Positions 1 to 9,379 are shown, counted from the stretch's first letter. The stretch is DNA of 44,553 bases from RGIG8709 sp045537065 (GCA_045537065.1 JAZSOT010000009.1:1-44553), one strand, 5' to 3'. Made by a program: numbers and translations. Notes: a model not told the origin generated them from the sequence alone.

Positions 1-1061
1 GCCGTTCCGCCGTAACTGAAAAACGGCAGTGGCATACCCGTAACAGGCATGGTTGATGTTACAACCGCAATATTTATAATGGTCTGTATTGCAACAAGAC
101 CAATAATTCCCGATGCTAATAATTTCCCAAACATATCAGGAGCCTTCAGCGCGATTTTTATTCCTCTGAAAATAAGATACGAGAACATAAGAATAACAAG
201 AATACAACCAAGAAGTCCAAGCTCTTCTGCAAGAATAGAAAAAATAAAGTCATTCTGCGGTTCAGGTATATTCATAAACTTTTGTCTGCTCTGTCCAAGA
301 CCTGCACCTAAAACTCCTCCTGAACCTATTGCATAAAGGGACTGAACTATCTGCCAGCCGTCACCTTGTATATCCTTAAAAGGGTCAAGAAATGTCAGCA
401 TTCTTGCTCTTCTGTATTCCGAGGTCATTGCAAGAACAAAGGCGCCGAATGCACCTGAAATTCCAAGTACACCTATATGCCACCATTTCATACCCGCAAC
501 AAACATCATTATACCAACGCTTGCCACAACCAAAATAGTACAGCTCATATGAGGCTGAAGCATAATAAGAAGTGCAACTACACCAAGCAAAACACCATAT
601 ATAATAAGAGTTCTTATTTTCCCTATAAGCTTATATGTTTCCGAAATAAAATAGGCATAAAAAATTATTATAAAGGCTTTGGTAAACTCTGTTGGCTGAA
701 AGGAAAAGCCCCCTATCTGGAGCCATCTTTTTGCACCGTTAACCGATTTACCTATCAATAAAACTCCAACAAGCAAAACAATATTAAGAGCATAAATATG
801 CCAAGCATATTTTTTTAGCTTTCTGTAATCATAAAGGCTTGCAAAAACGAGTCCGCCTGTTCCTATAATCGCCCACACCAATTGCTTTTTGAAATAATAA
901 AAGCTGTTATAATTTGTGCTTTTGCTTGCATAGGCAATAGGACTGCTTGCACTTAAAATCATTATAAGTCCGAAGGCTAAAAGTGCATAAACCATCACAA
1001 GAAACTGTAGGTCTATTTGGAGTACGGCCTTTTTCAGTTTTTCAGTATCTTTTTTATTCAC
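1..1061 (-). CDS. ftsW: SEDS-family peptidoglycan polymerase FtsW/SpoVE (3' end cut off by window)
   Basis: Glycosyltransferase of the SEDS family that polymerises lipid II at the septum (FtsW) or in the spore cortex (SpoVE), working with a class B transpeptidase. I translated it directly: it opens with a GTG at 1061 that has AAAGGAG about ten bases upstream. An ATG at 1080 in another frame stops after eight codons. About 353 codons are visible, with multiple membrane helices, the motif GAKRWLQIGGFSFQPTEFTK and, at the window edge, the C-terminal SEDS signature LPFFSYGGT. Only a short tail is missing. It starts 19 bases after the mraY stop, so it is the last visible gene of the dcw unit. Whether it is the vegetative or the sporulation paralogue cannot be settled here. 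Confidence 0.9.
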   Translation of the reverse strand, partial: MNKKDTEKLKKAVLQIDLQFLVMVYALLAFGLIMILSASSPIAYASKSTNYNSFYYFKKQLVWAIIGTGGLVFASLYDYRKLKKYAWHIYALNIVLLVGVLLIGKSVNGAKRWLQIGGFSFQPTEFTKAFIIIFYAYFISETYKLIGKIRTLIIYGVLLGVVALLIMLQPHMSCTILVVASVGIMMFVAGMKWWHIGVLGISGAFGAFVLAMTSEYRRARMLTFLDPFKDIQGDGWQIVQSLYAIGSGGVLGAGLGQSRQKFMNIPEPQNDFIFSILAEELGLLGCILVILMFSYLIFRGIKIALKAPDMFGKLLASGIIGLVAIQTIINIAVVTSTMPVTGMPLPFFSYGGT

Positions 1062-1080
1062 CTTTTAGCTCTCCTTTCAT

Positions 1081-2049
1081 TTAAATACTAAGATAACCTA
1101 TTCCGCAAAGTATTATTGTTGCAACAGTAAAAATAAGCACAATTTTTCTTTCACTGTATCCGCACATTTCAAAATGATGATGAATAGGGCTCATTTTGAA
1201 AATTCTTTTTCCCGTCTTTTTAAAATATGCAACCTGAATTATAACAGATAATGATTCTGCAACATAAACAAAACCCACTATCAAAAGTATAAATGGATTT
1301 TTCATATAAACTGCAACGGAAGCTAAAAGTCCTCCAAGAAATAATGAGCCTGTGTCGCCCATAAAAACCTTTGCAGGGTGTCTGTTGTATATTAAAAATC
1401 CGAATAACCCTCCAATAATTGCACCTGTTATGATAATCACAACATTATTTGAAACAAGCCCTGCCGCTAATGCAAAAAATAAGGCAACAACAATTGTTAC
1501 AGAGGTTGCAAGACCGTCAAGTCCGTCTGTTAAATTAACACTGTTAACTGTGGCAAGCATAACAAGAATATCAAGAGGCAAAACAAGATAGCCAAGATTA
1601 AGATTAGTTTTGAAAAACGGAATATAAACTGTCATATCTATTACACCGAAGCCTGCCATAAGCCCTGTAAAAACAAGAGAAACCAAAAGCTGAAGAGTAA
1701 ACTTCTGCTTTGCAGTAAGCCCTAGATTTCTTTTTAATATGACCTTTATATAATCATCAATAAAACCAATTCCGCCAAATGCGAGGGCAGATAAAGAAAC
1801 AAGCAATAGCTCCTTATAGCTATCTCCAATATCCTTTACAAAGCAAAATATAACTATAGCAAAAATATAAGATAAAATAAATATTATTCCGCCCATAGTG
1901 GGAGTTCCTGATTTGGCTTTATGCCACTTGGGTCCCTCTTCTCTTATTTCCTGACCGAATTTCAACCTATGTAAAATCGGAATTAAAATAACCCCTGAAA
2001 TTAGTGCCAATACAAAACTTATTATGGCTGTTATTAAAAAATCTGACAT
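1081..2049 (-). CDS. mraY: Phospho-N-acetylmuramoyl-pentapeptide transferase MraY
   Basis: Membrane enzyme that moves phospho-MurNAc-pentapeptide from UDP onto undecaprenyl phosphate to make lipid I. The 322 residues match the usual length and show about ten hydrophobic helices. Visible family motifs are GTPTMGG near residue 50, the Asp pair FIDDY near 100, NLTDGLDGLA near 172, FMGDTGSL near 230 and the histidine motif SPIHHHFE near 288. The ATG is preceded by AGGTGATTAA. It sits 14 bases downstream of murF and directly upstream of ftsW, the normal place in a dcw operon. Confidence 0.97.
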   Translation of the reverse strand: MSDFLITAIISFVLALISGVILIPILHRLKFGQEIREEGPKWHKAKSGTPTMGGIIFILSYIFAIVIFCFVKDIGDSYKELLLVSLSALAFGGIGFIDDYIKVILKRNLGLTAKQKFTLQLLVSLVFTGLMAGFGVIDMTVYIPFFKTNLNLGYLVLPLDILVMLATVNSVNLTDGLDGLATSVTIVVALFFALAAGLVSNNVVIIITGAIIGGLFGFLIYNRHPAKVFMGDTGSLFLGGLLASVAVYMKNPFILLIVGFVYVAESLSVIIQVAYFKKTGKRIFKMSPIHHHFEMCGYSERKIVLIFTVATIILCGIGYLSI

Positions 2050-2063
2050 TTAATCACCTACTG

Positions 2064-3473
2064 TTATTCTTTTGTTCCGTTTGTTTTTATAAGATAATCT
2101 GCAATTTCTTCAAGCTTCATACCCCTTGAGCCTTTAAACAAAATAACATCATCAGGTTTTATAATATTATATATATTATTTATAACCTCTTCGTTTGTCT
2201 TAAAAGCAAAGGTGTTGGATGCAGAAAATCCCTCTTTTATGGCACGCTGAATAATACGCTCCGACATTTCTCCGACAGTTATAATTCTGTCGATGTCATA
2301 GTGTGTAATAAGCTCGCCGACTTTTTCGTGTTCTGCCTCCGAAACATCTCCAAGTTCCAGCATATCTCCAAGCACGGCAACTTTGAGATATTTCTTTTCC
2401 CTCTTTCCTGAAAGAGTGCTGTCTAAAACCTCAAGTCCAGATTTCATTGAATCAGGAGATGCATTATAGCAGTCCTTTATAATAACATAATCATTAAGAG
2501 CAATAATATTTTGTCTCATACCGCTTGGCACAAACTTGCCTATTCCCTCAATAATCTTCTTAATGGGCACATTATATCTTATTCCTGTCAGAATAGATGC
2601 AAGTGCATTATACACATGGTGCACTCCCGGGACATTAATGGATATTTCGTATTCTACGCCGTCAATTCTCACGGTGAAATCTGTGCCTTCCGAATATTTT
2701 CTTATATTCTCTGCAATTAAATCGCAAGACTTATTCTCAATTCCGTAATACAAAGTCTCATAAGGCAGAGTACCCTCAAGAGAACGAAGAAGCCTGTCAT
2801 CGCCGTTTAATATAACTGTTCCGTCTTCTCCTAAGCCCTCAAGTATTTCAAGCTTTGCTTTTAAGATATTTTCCTGAGTTTTAAGATGCTCAATATGGGC
2901 AAGACCTATATTTGTTATAACCGCTGTGTCAGGACGGGCAATTTGAGTAAGTCTTGAAATTTCGCCAAATCCGCTCATTCCCATTTCAAGAACCATCATT
3001 TCATGCTCACTTTTAAGACCGAACACAGTCAGCGGGAGACCGATTTCATTATTAAAGTTTTTTTCAGTTTTAAGTGACATGTATTGTTTGCTAAGAACAG
3101 AATATATCATATCCCTAGTACTTGTTTTTCCAACACTTCCCGTTACGGCAACGCAGGGAACCGAAAACTCTTCTCTATATAGCCTTGCAAAGTCTCCAAG
3201 TGCTTTAAGAGTGTTTTCAACCCTGATTTGAGGAAGCTCCTCAAATTCGTCAAAATTACTGTCAACTATAACGCAGACAGCTCCGTCTTCAACAGCCTTT
3301 TTAACATATCTGTGTCCATCTGTATTTTCTCCTTTCAAGGCAACAAAAACACAGCCCTCAGATATAACTCTGCTGTCGGTGGAAATATCCTTTGCTATTT
3401 CATCCTTATCGGCATTTAAGAGTTCCCCCGAAAGAGCCTCCGCTATTCTGCCAAGATTTAATCGCCATTCCAT
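2064..3473 (-). CDS. murF: UDP-N-acetylmuramoyl-tripeptide--D-alanyl-D-alanine ligase MurF
   Basis: Cytoplasmic ATP-dependent Mur ligase that adds D-Ala-D-Ala to the UDP-MurNAc-tripeptide. The Mur N-terminal domain is followed by the ATP loop TGSVGKTS near residue 110, the central motif EMGMSGFGEI, and the C-terminal domain with NASPDSM and LGDMLELG. A TTG nine bases further upstream is in frame, but AAAGGA lies too close to it and about ten bases before the ATG at 3473, so the ATG is chosen (469 residues). It lies between murE and mraY on the same strand. Confidence 0.96.
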   Translation of the reverse strand: MEWRLNLGRIAEALSGELLNADKDEIAKDISTDSRVISEGCVFVALKGENTDGHRYVKKAVEDGAVCVIVDSNFDEFEELPQIRVENTLKALGDFARLYREEFSVPCVAVTGSVGKTSTRDMIYSVLSKQYMSLKTEKNFNNEIGLPLTVFGLKSEHEMMVLEMGMSGFGEISRLTQIARPDTAVITNIGLAHIEHLKTQENILKAKLEILEGLGEDGTVILNGDDRLLRSLEGTLPYETLYYGIENKSCDLIAENIRKYSEGTDFTVRIDGVEYEISINVPGVHHVYNALASILTGIRYNVPIKKIIEGIGKFVPSGMRQNIIALNDYVIIKDCYNASPDSMKSGLEVLDSTLSGKREKKYLKVAVLGDMLELGDVSEAEHEKVGELITHYDIDRIITVGEMSERIIQRAIKEGFSASNTFAFKTNEEVINNIYNIIKPDDVILFKGSRGMKLEEIADYLIKTNGTKE

Positions 3474-3513
3474 AATAAACAATTCCTTTCAGACTGCTAT
3501 ACAAAACCAAAGC

Positions 3514-4962
3514 TTATCTTTTGCTATCCTGCAAAAGCTTGAGCACAATTTCTCTTTCGTCAAACACAATTGTCCGACCATTTAAAATCTGGTAGGTTTC
3601 ATGACCTTTTCCTGCAAGCAAAACAATATCATCTTTTTTTGCATGGTCAAGTGCATATTCAATTGCATCAAATCGGTTTTCAACCACAGTATATTCACAC
3701 TTTGTTTTAGAAATTCCCTTAATTATATCCTCTATTATGCTATGCGGATTTTCTGTTCTTGGGTTATCACTTGTTACAATACAAAAATCTGATAACTCTC
3801 CCGCAATTTCTCCCATAATAGGTCTTTTCGTTTTATCTCTGTCTCCTCCGCAACCAAAGAGGGTTATAACTCTCCCCTTTGCAAAGCCTCTTATAGTGTT
3901 TATTATATTTAAAAGACCGTCAGGTGTATGTGCATAATCTATTATAACAGTATAATCCGTATTTACAGGCACAACCTCAATTCTTCCTTTAATGCCCTCC
4001 GCATTCTTAAGTCCCTCTGCAATATCAGAAAGCGAAAGTCCCAGAGCCTTTAGAAGGCCTATTGCAGTAAGAGCATTATAAACAGTGAACTGACCTGGTA
4101 TCGAAAGAGTAAACCTTTCTTTTTTCCCATCATATTCAAGGTCAAAGCCTATTCCCTTTTCGTCCATAAAAACATTTTCTGCCCTCATATCAGAATCTGC
4201 TTTTTGGCTATACTTAATAACAGGGCACTTTGTTCCCTTTAAAATAACCTCTGTGGCATCATCGTCGGCATTCAAAACCGCAATATCACACATTGTGAAA
4301 AGCTCTTTTTTTGCCTCTATATAATTTTCCATTGTTCCGTGATAATCAAGATGGTCCTGAGTAACATTTGTAAGTGCCGCCGCAGAAAAATGGCAGGCAG
4401 CAACTCTGTCCTGTGCAAGAGAATGAGAGGAAACCTCCATAACAACATAATCTGCTCCCTCATCTGCCATACTTTGGAAGAGCTTCATAAGCTCCAGAGA
4501 ATCAGGAGTTGTGTGATTCGATGGAATTACTTCATCCCCTATCATATTCTGATTTGTTCCAATAAGACCAACCTTATAGCCCTTGCTTTCAAGAACTGAT
4601 TTTACAAGATATGTCGTTGTTGTTTTTCCGTTTGTTCCTGTTATCCCAACAAGAGAAAATTTCTTAAAGGGATAATCATAAAATGCTGCAGAAAGCATAG
4701 CGAGTGCCAGTCTTGTGTCATCAACAATAATTATATTAGACGCAATATCAGATGGCACATATTCACCTATCACGGCAACTGCACCCTTATCTATTGCATC
4801 CCTTGCAAAAGTGTGCCCATCTGCCTTTAAACCTTTAATGCACACAAACACGAATCCAGCTTTCACCTCAGAGGAATTGAACGCAATACCTGATATATTC
4901 ACATCTGTGCTGCCAATGATTTCTTTAACATTAACATTTTTCAACATTTCGCTTAATTTCAC
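3514..4962 (-). CDS. murE: UDP-N-acetylmuramoyl-tripeptide synthetase MurE (meso-diaminopimelate type)
   Basis: Mur ligase that adds the third residue of the stem peptide. The ATP loop GTNGKTTTTY is near residue 108, with HTTPDS and the carbamylated-lysine region behind it. Near residue 400 the substrate motif reads DNPR, which in this family marks enzymes that use meso-diaminopimelate rather than lysine, so the wall is inferred to be of the DAP type. The start is GTG, with TAAAGGAG about ten bases upstream. Its 482 residues are typical. It follows the transpeptidase gene after 25 bases. Confidence 0.96.
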   Translation of the reverse strand: MKLSEMLKNVNVKEIIGSTDVNISGIAFNSSEVKAGFVFVCIKGLKADGHTFARDAIDKGAVAVIGEYVPSDIASNIIIVDDTRLALAMLSAAFYDYPFKKFSLVGITGTNGKTTTTYLVKSVLESKGYKVGLIGTNQNMIGDEVIPSNHTTPDSLELMKLFQSMADEGADYVVMEVSSHSLAQDRVAACHFSAAALTNVTQDHLDYHGTMENYIEAKKELFTMCDIAVLNADDDATEVILKGTKCPVIKYSQKADSDMRAENVFMDEKGIGFDLEYDGKKERFTLSIPGQFTVYNALTAIGLLKALGLSLSDIAEGLKNAEGIKGRIEVVPVNTDYTVIIDYAHTPDGLLNIINTIRGFAKGRVITLFGCGGDRDKTKRPIMGEIAGELSDFCIVTSDNPRTENPHSIIEDIIKGISKTKCEYTVVENRFDAIEYALDHAKKDDIVLLAGKGHETYQILNGRTIVFDEREIVLKLLQDSKR

Positions 4963-4987
4963 TTTGCATTCACTCCTTTAAATATTT

Positions 4988-7216
4988 TTAGTCTCTCAGC
5001 TCTGAATAAGTAAACTCTATAGTTACAACTGTTCCCGGTTCAACAACTGTTCCGGGGGCAGGAGACTGACCAGAACATATCGCAACACCGCTTACATTGG
5101 AAAGGCCCTTTATTCTTACATTTAATCCGTAATCTGTTATTCCCTTATTTGCATTTGCCGCGGTGCATCCGATAACATTCGGAACTGTTACATTCTTTTC
5201 ACTTGCCGAACCCTCTGTGTATATAACAACCTTTGAATTTCTTGAAAGCTTTGAATAAGCACTTGGAACCTGTTCGGTTATTATATCGCCGTCGCCTTTT
5301 ATAACGGCCTTTAAGCCAAGATTTTCAATTTCTGCTTTTGCATCCTGCTTACCTTTTCCTGTTACGCTTGGAACTGTTATATCAAGATACATTGTTTCAT
5401 CCGCATTGTATTCCGGCTTAACACCAAGATATGAAAGGGATTCTTCCAGTATATTCTTTACAACGGGTGCTGCAATAAGACCGCCGTAATAAGTGTTTCC
5501 AACGGGAGGCTGGTCGAGAATTACAAGACATACTATCTGGGGGTCATCTGCCGGAGCAAAGCCCACAAAGGATGCAATATACTTTCCGTTTCCTCTGGGT
5601 TGTTTCTCACTTGTTCCTGTTTTTCCCGCAATTCGGTATCCTGCAAGATATGCATTCTTTCCGCCGCCCTTTGATACAACAGACTCTAAGATTTCACACA
5701 TCGTATCACTTGTTTCTTCCGAAACAATCTGTCTCACAAAGGTTGGTTTATAATCTTCAATTATATTTTTCTCATCATCAACAAGCTGTTTAACAAGATG
5801 AGGCTTCATCATTTTGCCGTCATTTGCAATTGCTGCAACCATTGTTATTATCTGCAGAGGAGTTACATTAAAGCTCTGCCCGAAAGATGATGTTGCAAGG
5901 TCGATTTCCTTAAAGTTACTTTCCTGATGGAAAATACCGGAAGTCTCACCAGGAAGTTCAATGCCTGTTTTATCAAGAAATCCAAAGCCTTTTAGATATT
6001 TTAAAAATCTTTCTCTTCCCACTCTTCTTCCAACTTCAATAAACACCGGATTGCAGGAATTCTGCACTCCCTGAACAAAGGTTTCTGCCCCGTGTCCGTT
6101 TCTGTTGGCACAGTTTATTCTTCTGTCTGCAACTTTAATGGAACCGCCGCAATAAAACTGGTCCGAAAGTCCCACTGCATTTTCTTCAAGAGCCATTGAC
6201 GCCACGGCAATTTTAAAGGTTGAACCAGGCTCATAAGAGTCAACCACTGCTTTGTTTCTGCGGAGGAACATAACTGCTTCCGTGAGCCTTTGATTATATT
6301 CTGCACCCTCCAGTGATGCAAGTTCTTCCTTGATACCCGGATGCTTTTCTTCAACTGCAGGTGTTATTTCAAAGGGTTTGTTAAGGTCGTAATCAGGTTT
6401 CGTTGCCATGGCAAGAATTTCACCTGTTTTAACATCCATAACAATACAAGCCGCACCCTCCTGAAGCTGATGCTCAATACGGGCATTTTCAAGATACTTT
6501 TCCGCAAAATGCTGAATAGTTTCATCAATAGTCAAAACAACGCTTTTTCCCGGCTGTGCCTCAACATAATTTTCGTAATTATCAGGAAGCTCAAGCCCCG
6601 AAATCTTGTTGGCGCTTACAATTCTTCCGGGAACGCCTTTAAGGGCATCGTCATATACCATTTCGATCCCCTCAAGTCCATTATTATCATCACCTACAAA
6701 GCCTATAACCTGCGATGCAAAATTACTGTAGGGATAGTATCTTTTTGTATCTTCTGCAAACTTTATTCCGTCAATAGAATATTTGTTCACATATTCCCTA
6801 AGCTTATCAGCCTGTTCTTTTTCCACCTTACGCTTTATATATTCAAAGCTTGATTTCTTCTCTATCTTTTTAAGAACAGCCTCTTCATCAACTCCAAGAC
6901 AGGAGGCAATATTCTTTGCAATTTCTTCCTTGGTTTGCTTTTTGTTTTCTCTAACATTTTTAGGCGAAATACTTATGGTTTCAACACTCATATTATCCGC
7001 TAAAACCTTAAAGTTTCTGTCATATATAATTCCACGTTCCGGATTTATTAGATTATCACTGGTTTGCTGTTCCCTCGCCTTTGCGGTCAGCTCCTGACTT
7101 TTAAATATCTGCCAATAGCATAGTTTTCCCACAAGAACTATAAAACACACTATAAAAATAAAAAAAAGAATTAAAATTCTTTTTTTCTGTTTAATAAAGC
7201 TTTCCTTTCTAAGCAC
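4988..7216 (-). CDS. Class B penicillin-binding protein with two PASTA domains (PBP2B/SpoVD type)
   Basis: Transpeptidase that cross-links septal peptidoglycan. An N-terminal basic stretch and one membrane helix (about residues 14-34) lead into a dimerisation domain (NPERGIIYDRN). The transpeptidase domain has STFK near residue 331, SCN near 387 and KTGTSE near 532. Two PASTA repeats fill about residues 615-740, beginning DITVPSVTGK and NVTVPNVIGC. In Bacillus, PbpB carries two PASTA domains and SpoVD one, and both map between ftsL and murE. Only one such gene is present here, so it may serve division, sporulation or both. The start is GTG behind GGGGGA. Its own promoter lies just upstream. 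Confidence 0.93.
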   Translation of the reverse strand: MLRKESFIKQKKRILILFFIFIVCFIVLVGKLCYWQIFKSQELTAKAREQQTSDNLINPERGIIYDRNFKVLADNMSVETISISPKNVRENKKQTKEEIAKNIASCLGVDEEAVLKKIEKKSSFEYIKRKVEKEQADKLREYVNKYSIDGIKFAEDTKRYYPYSNFASQVIGFVGDDNNGLEGIEMVYDDALKGVPGRIVSANKISGLELPDNYENYVEAQPGKSVVLTIDETIQHFAEKYLENARIEHQLQEGAACIVMDVKTGEILAMATKPDYDLNKPFEITPAVEEKHPGIKEELASLEGAEYNQRLTEAVMFLRRNKAVVDSYEPGSTFKIAVASMALEENAVGLSDQFYCGGSIKVADRRINCANRNGHGAETFVQGVQNSCNPVFIEVGRRVGRERFLKYLKGFGFLDKTGIELPGETSGIFHQESNFKEIDLATSSFGQSFNVTPLQIITMVAAIANDGKMMKPHLVKQLVDDEKNIIEDYKPTFVRQIVSEETSDTMCEILESVVSKGGGKNAYLAGYRIAGKTGTSEKQPRGNGKYIASFVGFAPADDPQIVCLVILDQPPVGNTYYGGLIAAPVVKNILEESLSYLGVKPEYNADETMYLDITVPSVTGKGKQDAKAEIENLGLKAVIKGDGDIITEQVPSAYSKLSRNSKVVIYTEGSASEKNVTVPNVIGCTAANANKGITDYGLNVRIKGLSNVSGVAICSGQSPAPGTVVEPGTVVTIEFTYSELRD

Positions 7217-7306
7217 ACAAATTCCCCCGTAACACTTTAAAAGCCTCTAATTTTCATACAGCAATGTGTCTCGGCTGAAGCTTCCATTTATTTTTATTTA
7301 TATTAA

Positions 7307-7336
7307 ATTATATTGTTATACTCACTTTTTATGCAA
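7307..7336 (-). promoter_or_regulatory. Internal sigma-A promoter before the PASTA transpeptidase gene
   Basis: On the minus strand TTGCAT (7331-7336) is followed after 18 bases by a perfect TATAAT (7307-7312). It sits in the 124-base gap after ftsL, the largest gap inside the dcw cluster. It would give the transpeptidase and mur genes expression independent of mraZ control, with an untranslated leader of about 80 bases. Confidence 0.6.
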
Positions 7337-7340
7337 TTTT

Positions 7341-7859
7341 TTACTTGAACATATCCAGAGAGCTTATTAAAACACCTGTTACCCCTTCGATTGGAATACT
7401 CTTTACATCATTTTCTCTGCCCGCCTTTGCAATATTTTCAGCATGGTCTTCTGAATTCATATTAACATAGAATACCTGATAATTTTCAGGTCTTATCATA
7501 CCGAATTTTTCATTTGCAACAGACTGAAGATTTTTAAGATCAACACTCTTATCAATTTTTGCTTTGATAGCCTGATTTTCTGCCTGAACCATCCTTAAAT
7601 CATTAGAAAGACCTTTTATCATGTTTTCTGTTTCGTTTATGGCAACATAGCCTCTTACAATAAAGAACGCAACTATAAATGCCGCAGCTATCATAAACAT
7701 TCTCTTGAGCGCAGACATAGCCTGAGCTTCGTTTATTCTGACAGTTCTGGTTTGTTTTGCCGGTTGTTTTTTGACTTCTTTTGTTTTTTCAACATCTCTC
7801 TTGTAGTCATCCCAAGTGTAGTCTAGTTTTCTAGCATTACTTGATGTGTAATCGTACAT
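7341..7859 (-). CDS. ftsL: FtsL-like septum protein (single-pass, coiled coil)
   Basis: Small bitopic division protein expected to form a trimer with FtsB/DivIC and FtsQ/DivIB and activate the septal synthase. The sequence shows a basic, lysine-rich cytoplasmic region of about 50 residues, one membrane helix near residues 54-72 (MFMIAAAFIVAFFIVRGYVA), a periplasm-side coiled coil (about 75-110) and a C-terminal tail. FtsL proteins diverge too far for a call by sequence alone. The call rests on this topology plus its place between rsmH and the transpeptidase gene. The cytoplasmic tail is long for the family. Confidence 0.8.
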   Translation of the reverse strand: MYDYTSSNARKLDYTWDDYKRDVEKTKEVKKQPAKQTRTVRINEAQAMSALKRMFMIAAAFIVAFFIVRGYVAINETENMIKGLSNDLRMVQAENQAIKAKIDKSVDLKNLQSVANEKFGMIRPENYQVFYVNMNSEDHAENIAKAGRENDVKSIPIEGVTGVLISSLDMFK

Positions 7860-7885
7860 TCCATAACCTCCCTGTCTTTTTTATT

Positions 7886-8821
7886 TCAGAGCTTTATAAC
7901 TCCCCGAAGTTTGGCACTGTGTGCCCTTACATTTTCTTTTAGTTCATTTTCTCCCGCCTCAACGGGTTTTTTATTAATAAGTTTAACTATAGGCTTTTTC
8001 CCGCAAACACAAACGGGAAATTCTTTGGGACACTCACAGCCCGATGCCAGCTCCGAAAAGCTTTGTTTCACAATTCTGTCTTCCAACGAATGAAACGTGA
8101 TTATTGCAAGTGCACCATCTTTTTTTATAACATCAACAAAATCTTTAACCGCACCCGAAAGCGGCTCAAGTTCTCCGTTTACCTCAATTCTTATAGCCTG
8201 AAACGTTCTTTTTGCAGGGTGCTTATCCTTAAATCTTTCCTTTTGAGGGAAAGCACTCCTTATGATTTCCGAAAGTTCAAAGGTTGTTTCAACAGGCTTT
8301 ATTTCTCTTTGAGAAACAATCCTTTTTGCTATCTGTCCTGCGAAGCGTTCTTCTCCATATTCAAAGATTATTCTTTTTAATTCTTCCTGAGAGTATGTGT
8401 TCACAACCTCATAGGCTGAGAGCTTGTCCTCTCTGTTCATTCTCATATCAAGCCTTGCATCTTTATGATAGCTGAAACCTCTTTCCCCGTCATCAAGCTG
8501 AGGAGAAGAAACTCCCAAATCAAGAATTGCACCGTCTATTTTTTCTATACCCAAATCACGAAGTACAGCTTTTATATTCTTATAATTATTATGAACTGCC
8601 GTAAACTTATCCCCATAAGACCTAAGTCTTTCGCTTGCAGCCCTTATAGCCGTCATATCCCTGTCTATACCAATAAGTCTTCCGTTATCTCCAAGTTTTT
8701 TAAGTATCAGCTCCGAATGTCCGCCTCCGCCAAGAGTTCCGTCAACATAAACTCCGTCAGGCTTCACATCAAGCATATCAACGCTTTCATCAAGTAATAC
8801 AGATATATGTTTAAATTCCAT
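7886..8821 (-). CDS. rsmH: 16S rRNA (cytosine(1402)-N4)-methyltransferase RsmH
   Basis: SAM-dependent methyltransferase (formerly MraW) acting on C1402 of 16S rRNA in the decoding centre. Family landmarks are HISVLLDESVDML at the N-terminus, the SAM-binding DGTLGGGGHS near residue 29, LDLGVSSPQLD near 105, HPAKRTFQAIRI near 205, ITFHSLEDRIVK near 243 and the cysteine-bearing tail CVCGKKP. The 311 residues are the standard length. The ATG follows GGGGCGGAAAACGG and lies 14 bases after mraZ. Confidence 0.97.
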   Translation of the reverse strand: MEFKHISVLLDESVDMLDVKPDGVYVDGTLGGGGHSELILKKLGDNGRLIGIDRDMTAIRAASERLRSYGDKFTAVHNNYKNIKAVLRDLGIEKIDGAILDLGVSSPQLDDGERGFSYHKDARLDMRMNREDKLSAYEVVNTYSQEELKRIIFEYGEERFAGQIAKRIVSQREIKPVETTFELSEIIRSAFPQKERFKDKHPAKRTFQAIRIEVNGELEPLSGAVKDFVDVIKKDGALAIITFHSLEDRIVKQSFSELASGCECPKEFPVCVCGKKPIVKLINKKPVEAGENELKENVRAHSAKLRGVIKL

Positions 8822-8835
8822 CCGTTTTCCGCCCC

Positions 8836-9261
8836 TTAAAAGCCGATATCGTCCATTATATTCGCAATTTGTTCACCGTCAAAAGTGGAATCCTTTTTGT
8901 AGGCCTCCCATTTCTTTCTGTCCCAAAGCTCTGCATGGGTGGAAACACCCACTATAACAACTTCCTTGTCAAGCTTTGCAAACTCTCTGAATATAGGCGG
9001 AACAACAACTCTTCCCTGAGAATCTATTTCACATTCGGTTGCACCGCTATAGAAAAATCTTTTAACAATTCTTCCTTCTTTTCCGTGCATAGCATCAATT
9101 TCACTCTTAAAATTATCCCACTCGGCTGCAGAGTGCATATAAAGACAGTCATCAAGACCTCTGGACAGCACAAAACTTCCGCCCAAATCATCTCTGAATT
9201 TTGACGGAATACTTACTCTGCCCTTGACATCAAGGTTGTGATAATACTCACCTATCAGCAC
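8836..9261 (-). CDS. mraZ: MraZ transcriptional regulator of the dcw cluster
   Basis: DNA-binding protein with two AbrB-like (SpoVT-AbrB) swapped-hairpin domains that regulates its own operon. It starts LIGEYYHNLDVKGRVSIPSK, the classic first domain, and repeats the pattern near residue 77 as CEIDSQGRVVVPP. A longer reading from 9312 is open, but AAAGGAGG sits eight bases before the GTG at 9261. That start gives 141 residues, the usual family length. It is the first gene of the dcw unit. Confidence 0.96.
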   Translation of the reverse strand: MLIGEYYHNLDVKGRVSIPSKFRDDLGGSFVLSRGLDDCLYMHSAAEWDNFKSEIDAMHGKEGRIVKRFFYSGATECEIDSQGRVVVPPIFREFAKLDKEVVIVGVSTHAELWDRKKWEAYKKDSTFDGEQIANIMDDIGF

Positions 9262-9328
9262 TCTTTTCGCCTCCTTTTGCGGAATTTTAAGCGCTTGTAC
9301 ACTTTGTAACATTTTGTGGGGATTTTAT

Positions 9329-9343
9329 TCCACTTTCCTCCAC
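9329..9343 (-). promoter_or_regulatory. Candidate MraZ operator: two GTGGA repeats, 10 bp apart
   Basis: On the minus strand GTGGA occurs at 9343-9339 and again at 9333-9329, exactly one helical turn apart, just downstream of the -10 box. MraZ is known to bind short G-rich direct repeats with ten-base period upstream of its own gene. A third copy expected at 9323-9319 reads ATCCC and is absent. Confidence 0.65.
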
Positions 9344-9350
9344 GCATTTT

Positions 9351-9379
9351 ATTTTACTATAAATTTTTTATTAATGCAA
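9351..9379 (-). promoter_or_regulatory. Sigma-A promoter of the dcw cluster
   Basis: Minus strand: TTGCAT (9374-9379), 17-base spacer, TAAAAT (9351-9356). The predicted start of transcription falls within the first GTGGA repeat of the MraZ operator, as expected for autorepression. The leader to mraZ is about 80 bases. Confidence 0.75.

Noticed and set aside
49..761. Plus-strand ORFs of 95 and 94 residues near the window start
   Set aside because: Both are antisense shadows of ftsW, which translates cleanly from GTG at 1061 with SEDS motifs.
6341..6853. A 170-residue plus-strand ORF inside the PASTA transpeptidase gene
   Set aside because: It is antisense to conserved domains, its composition is rich in Phe, Ile and Asn, and it lacks a translation signal.
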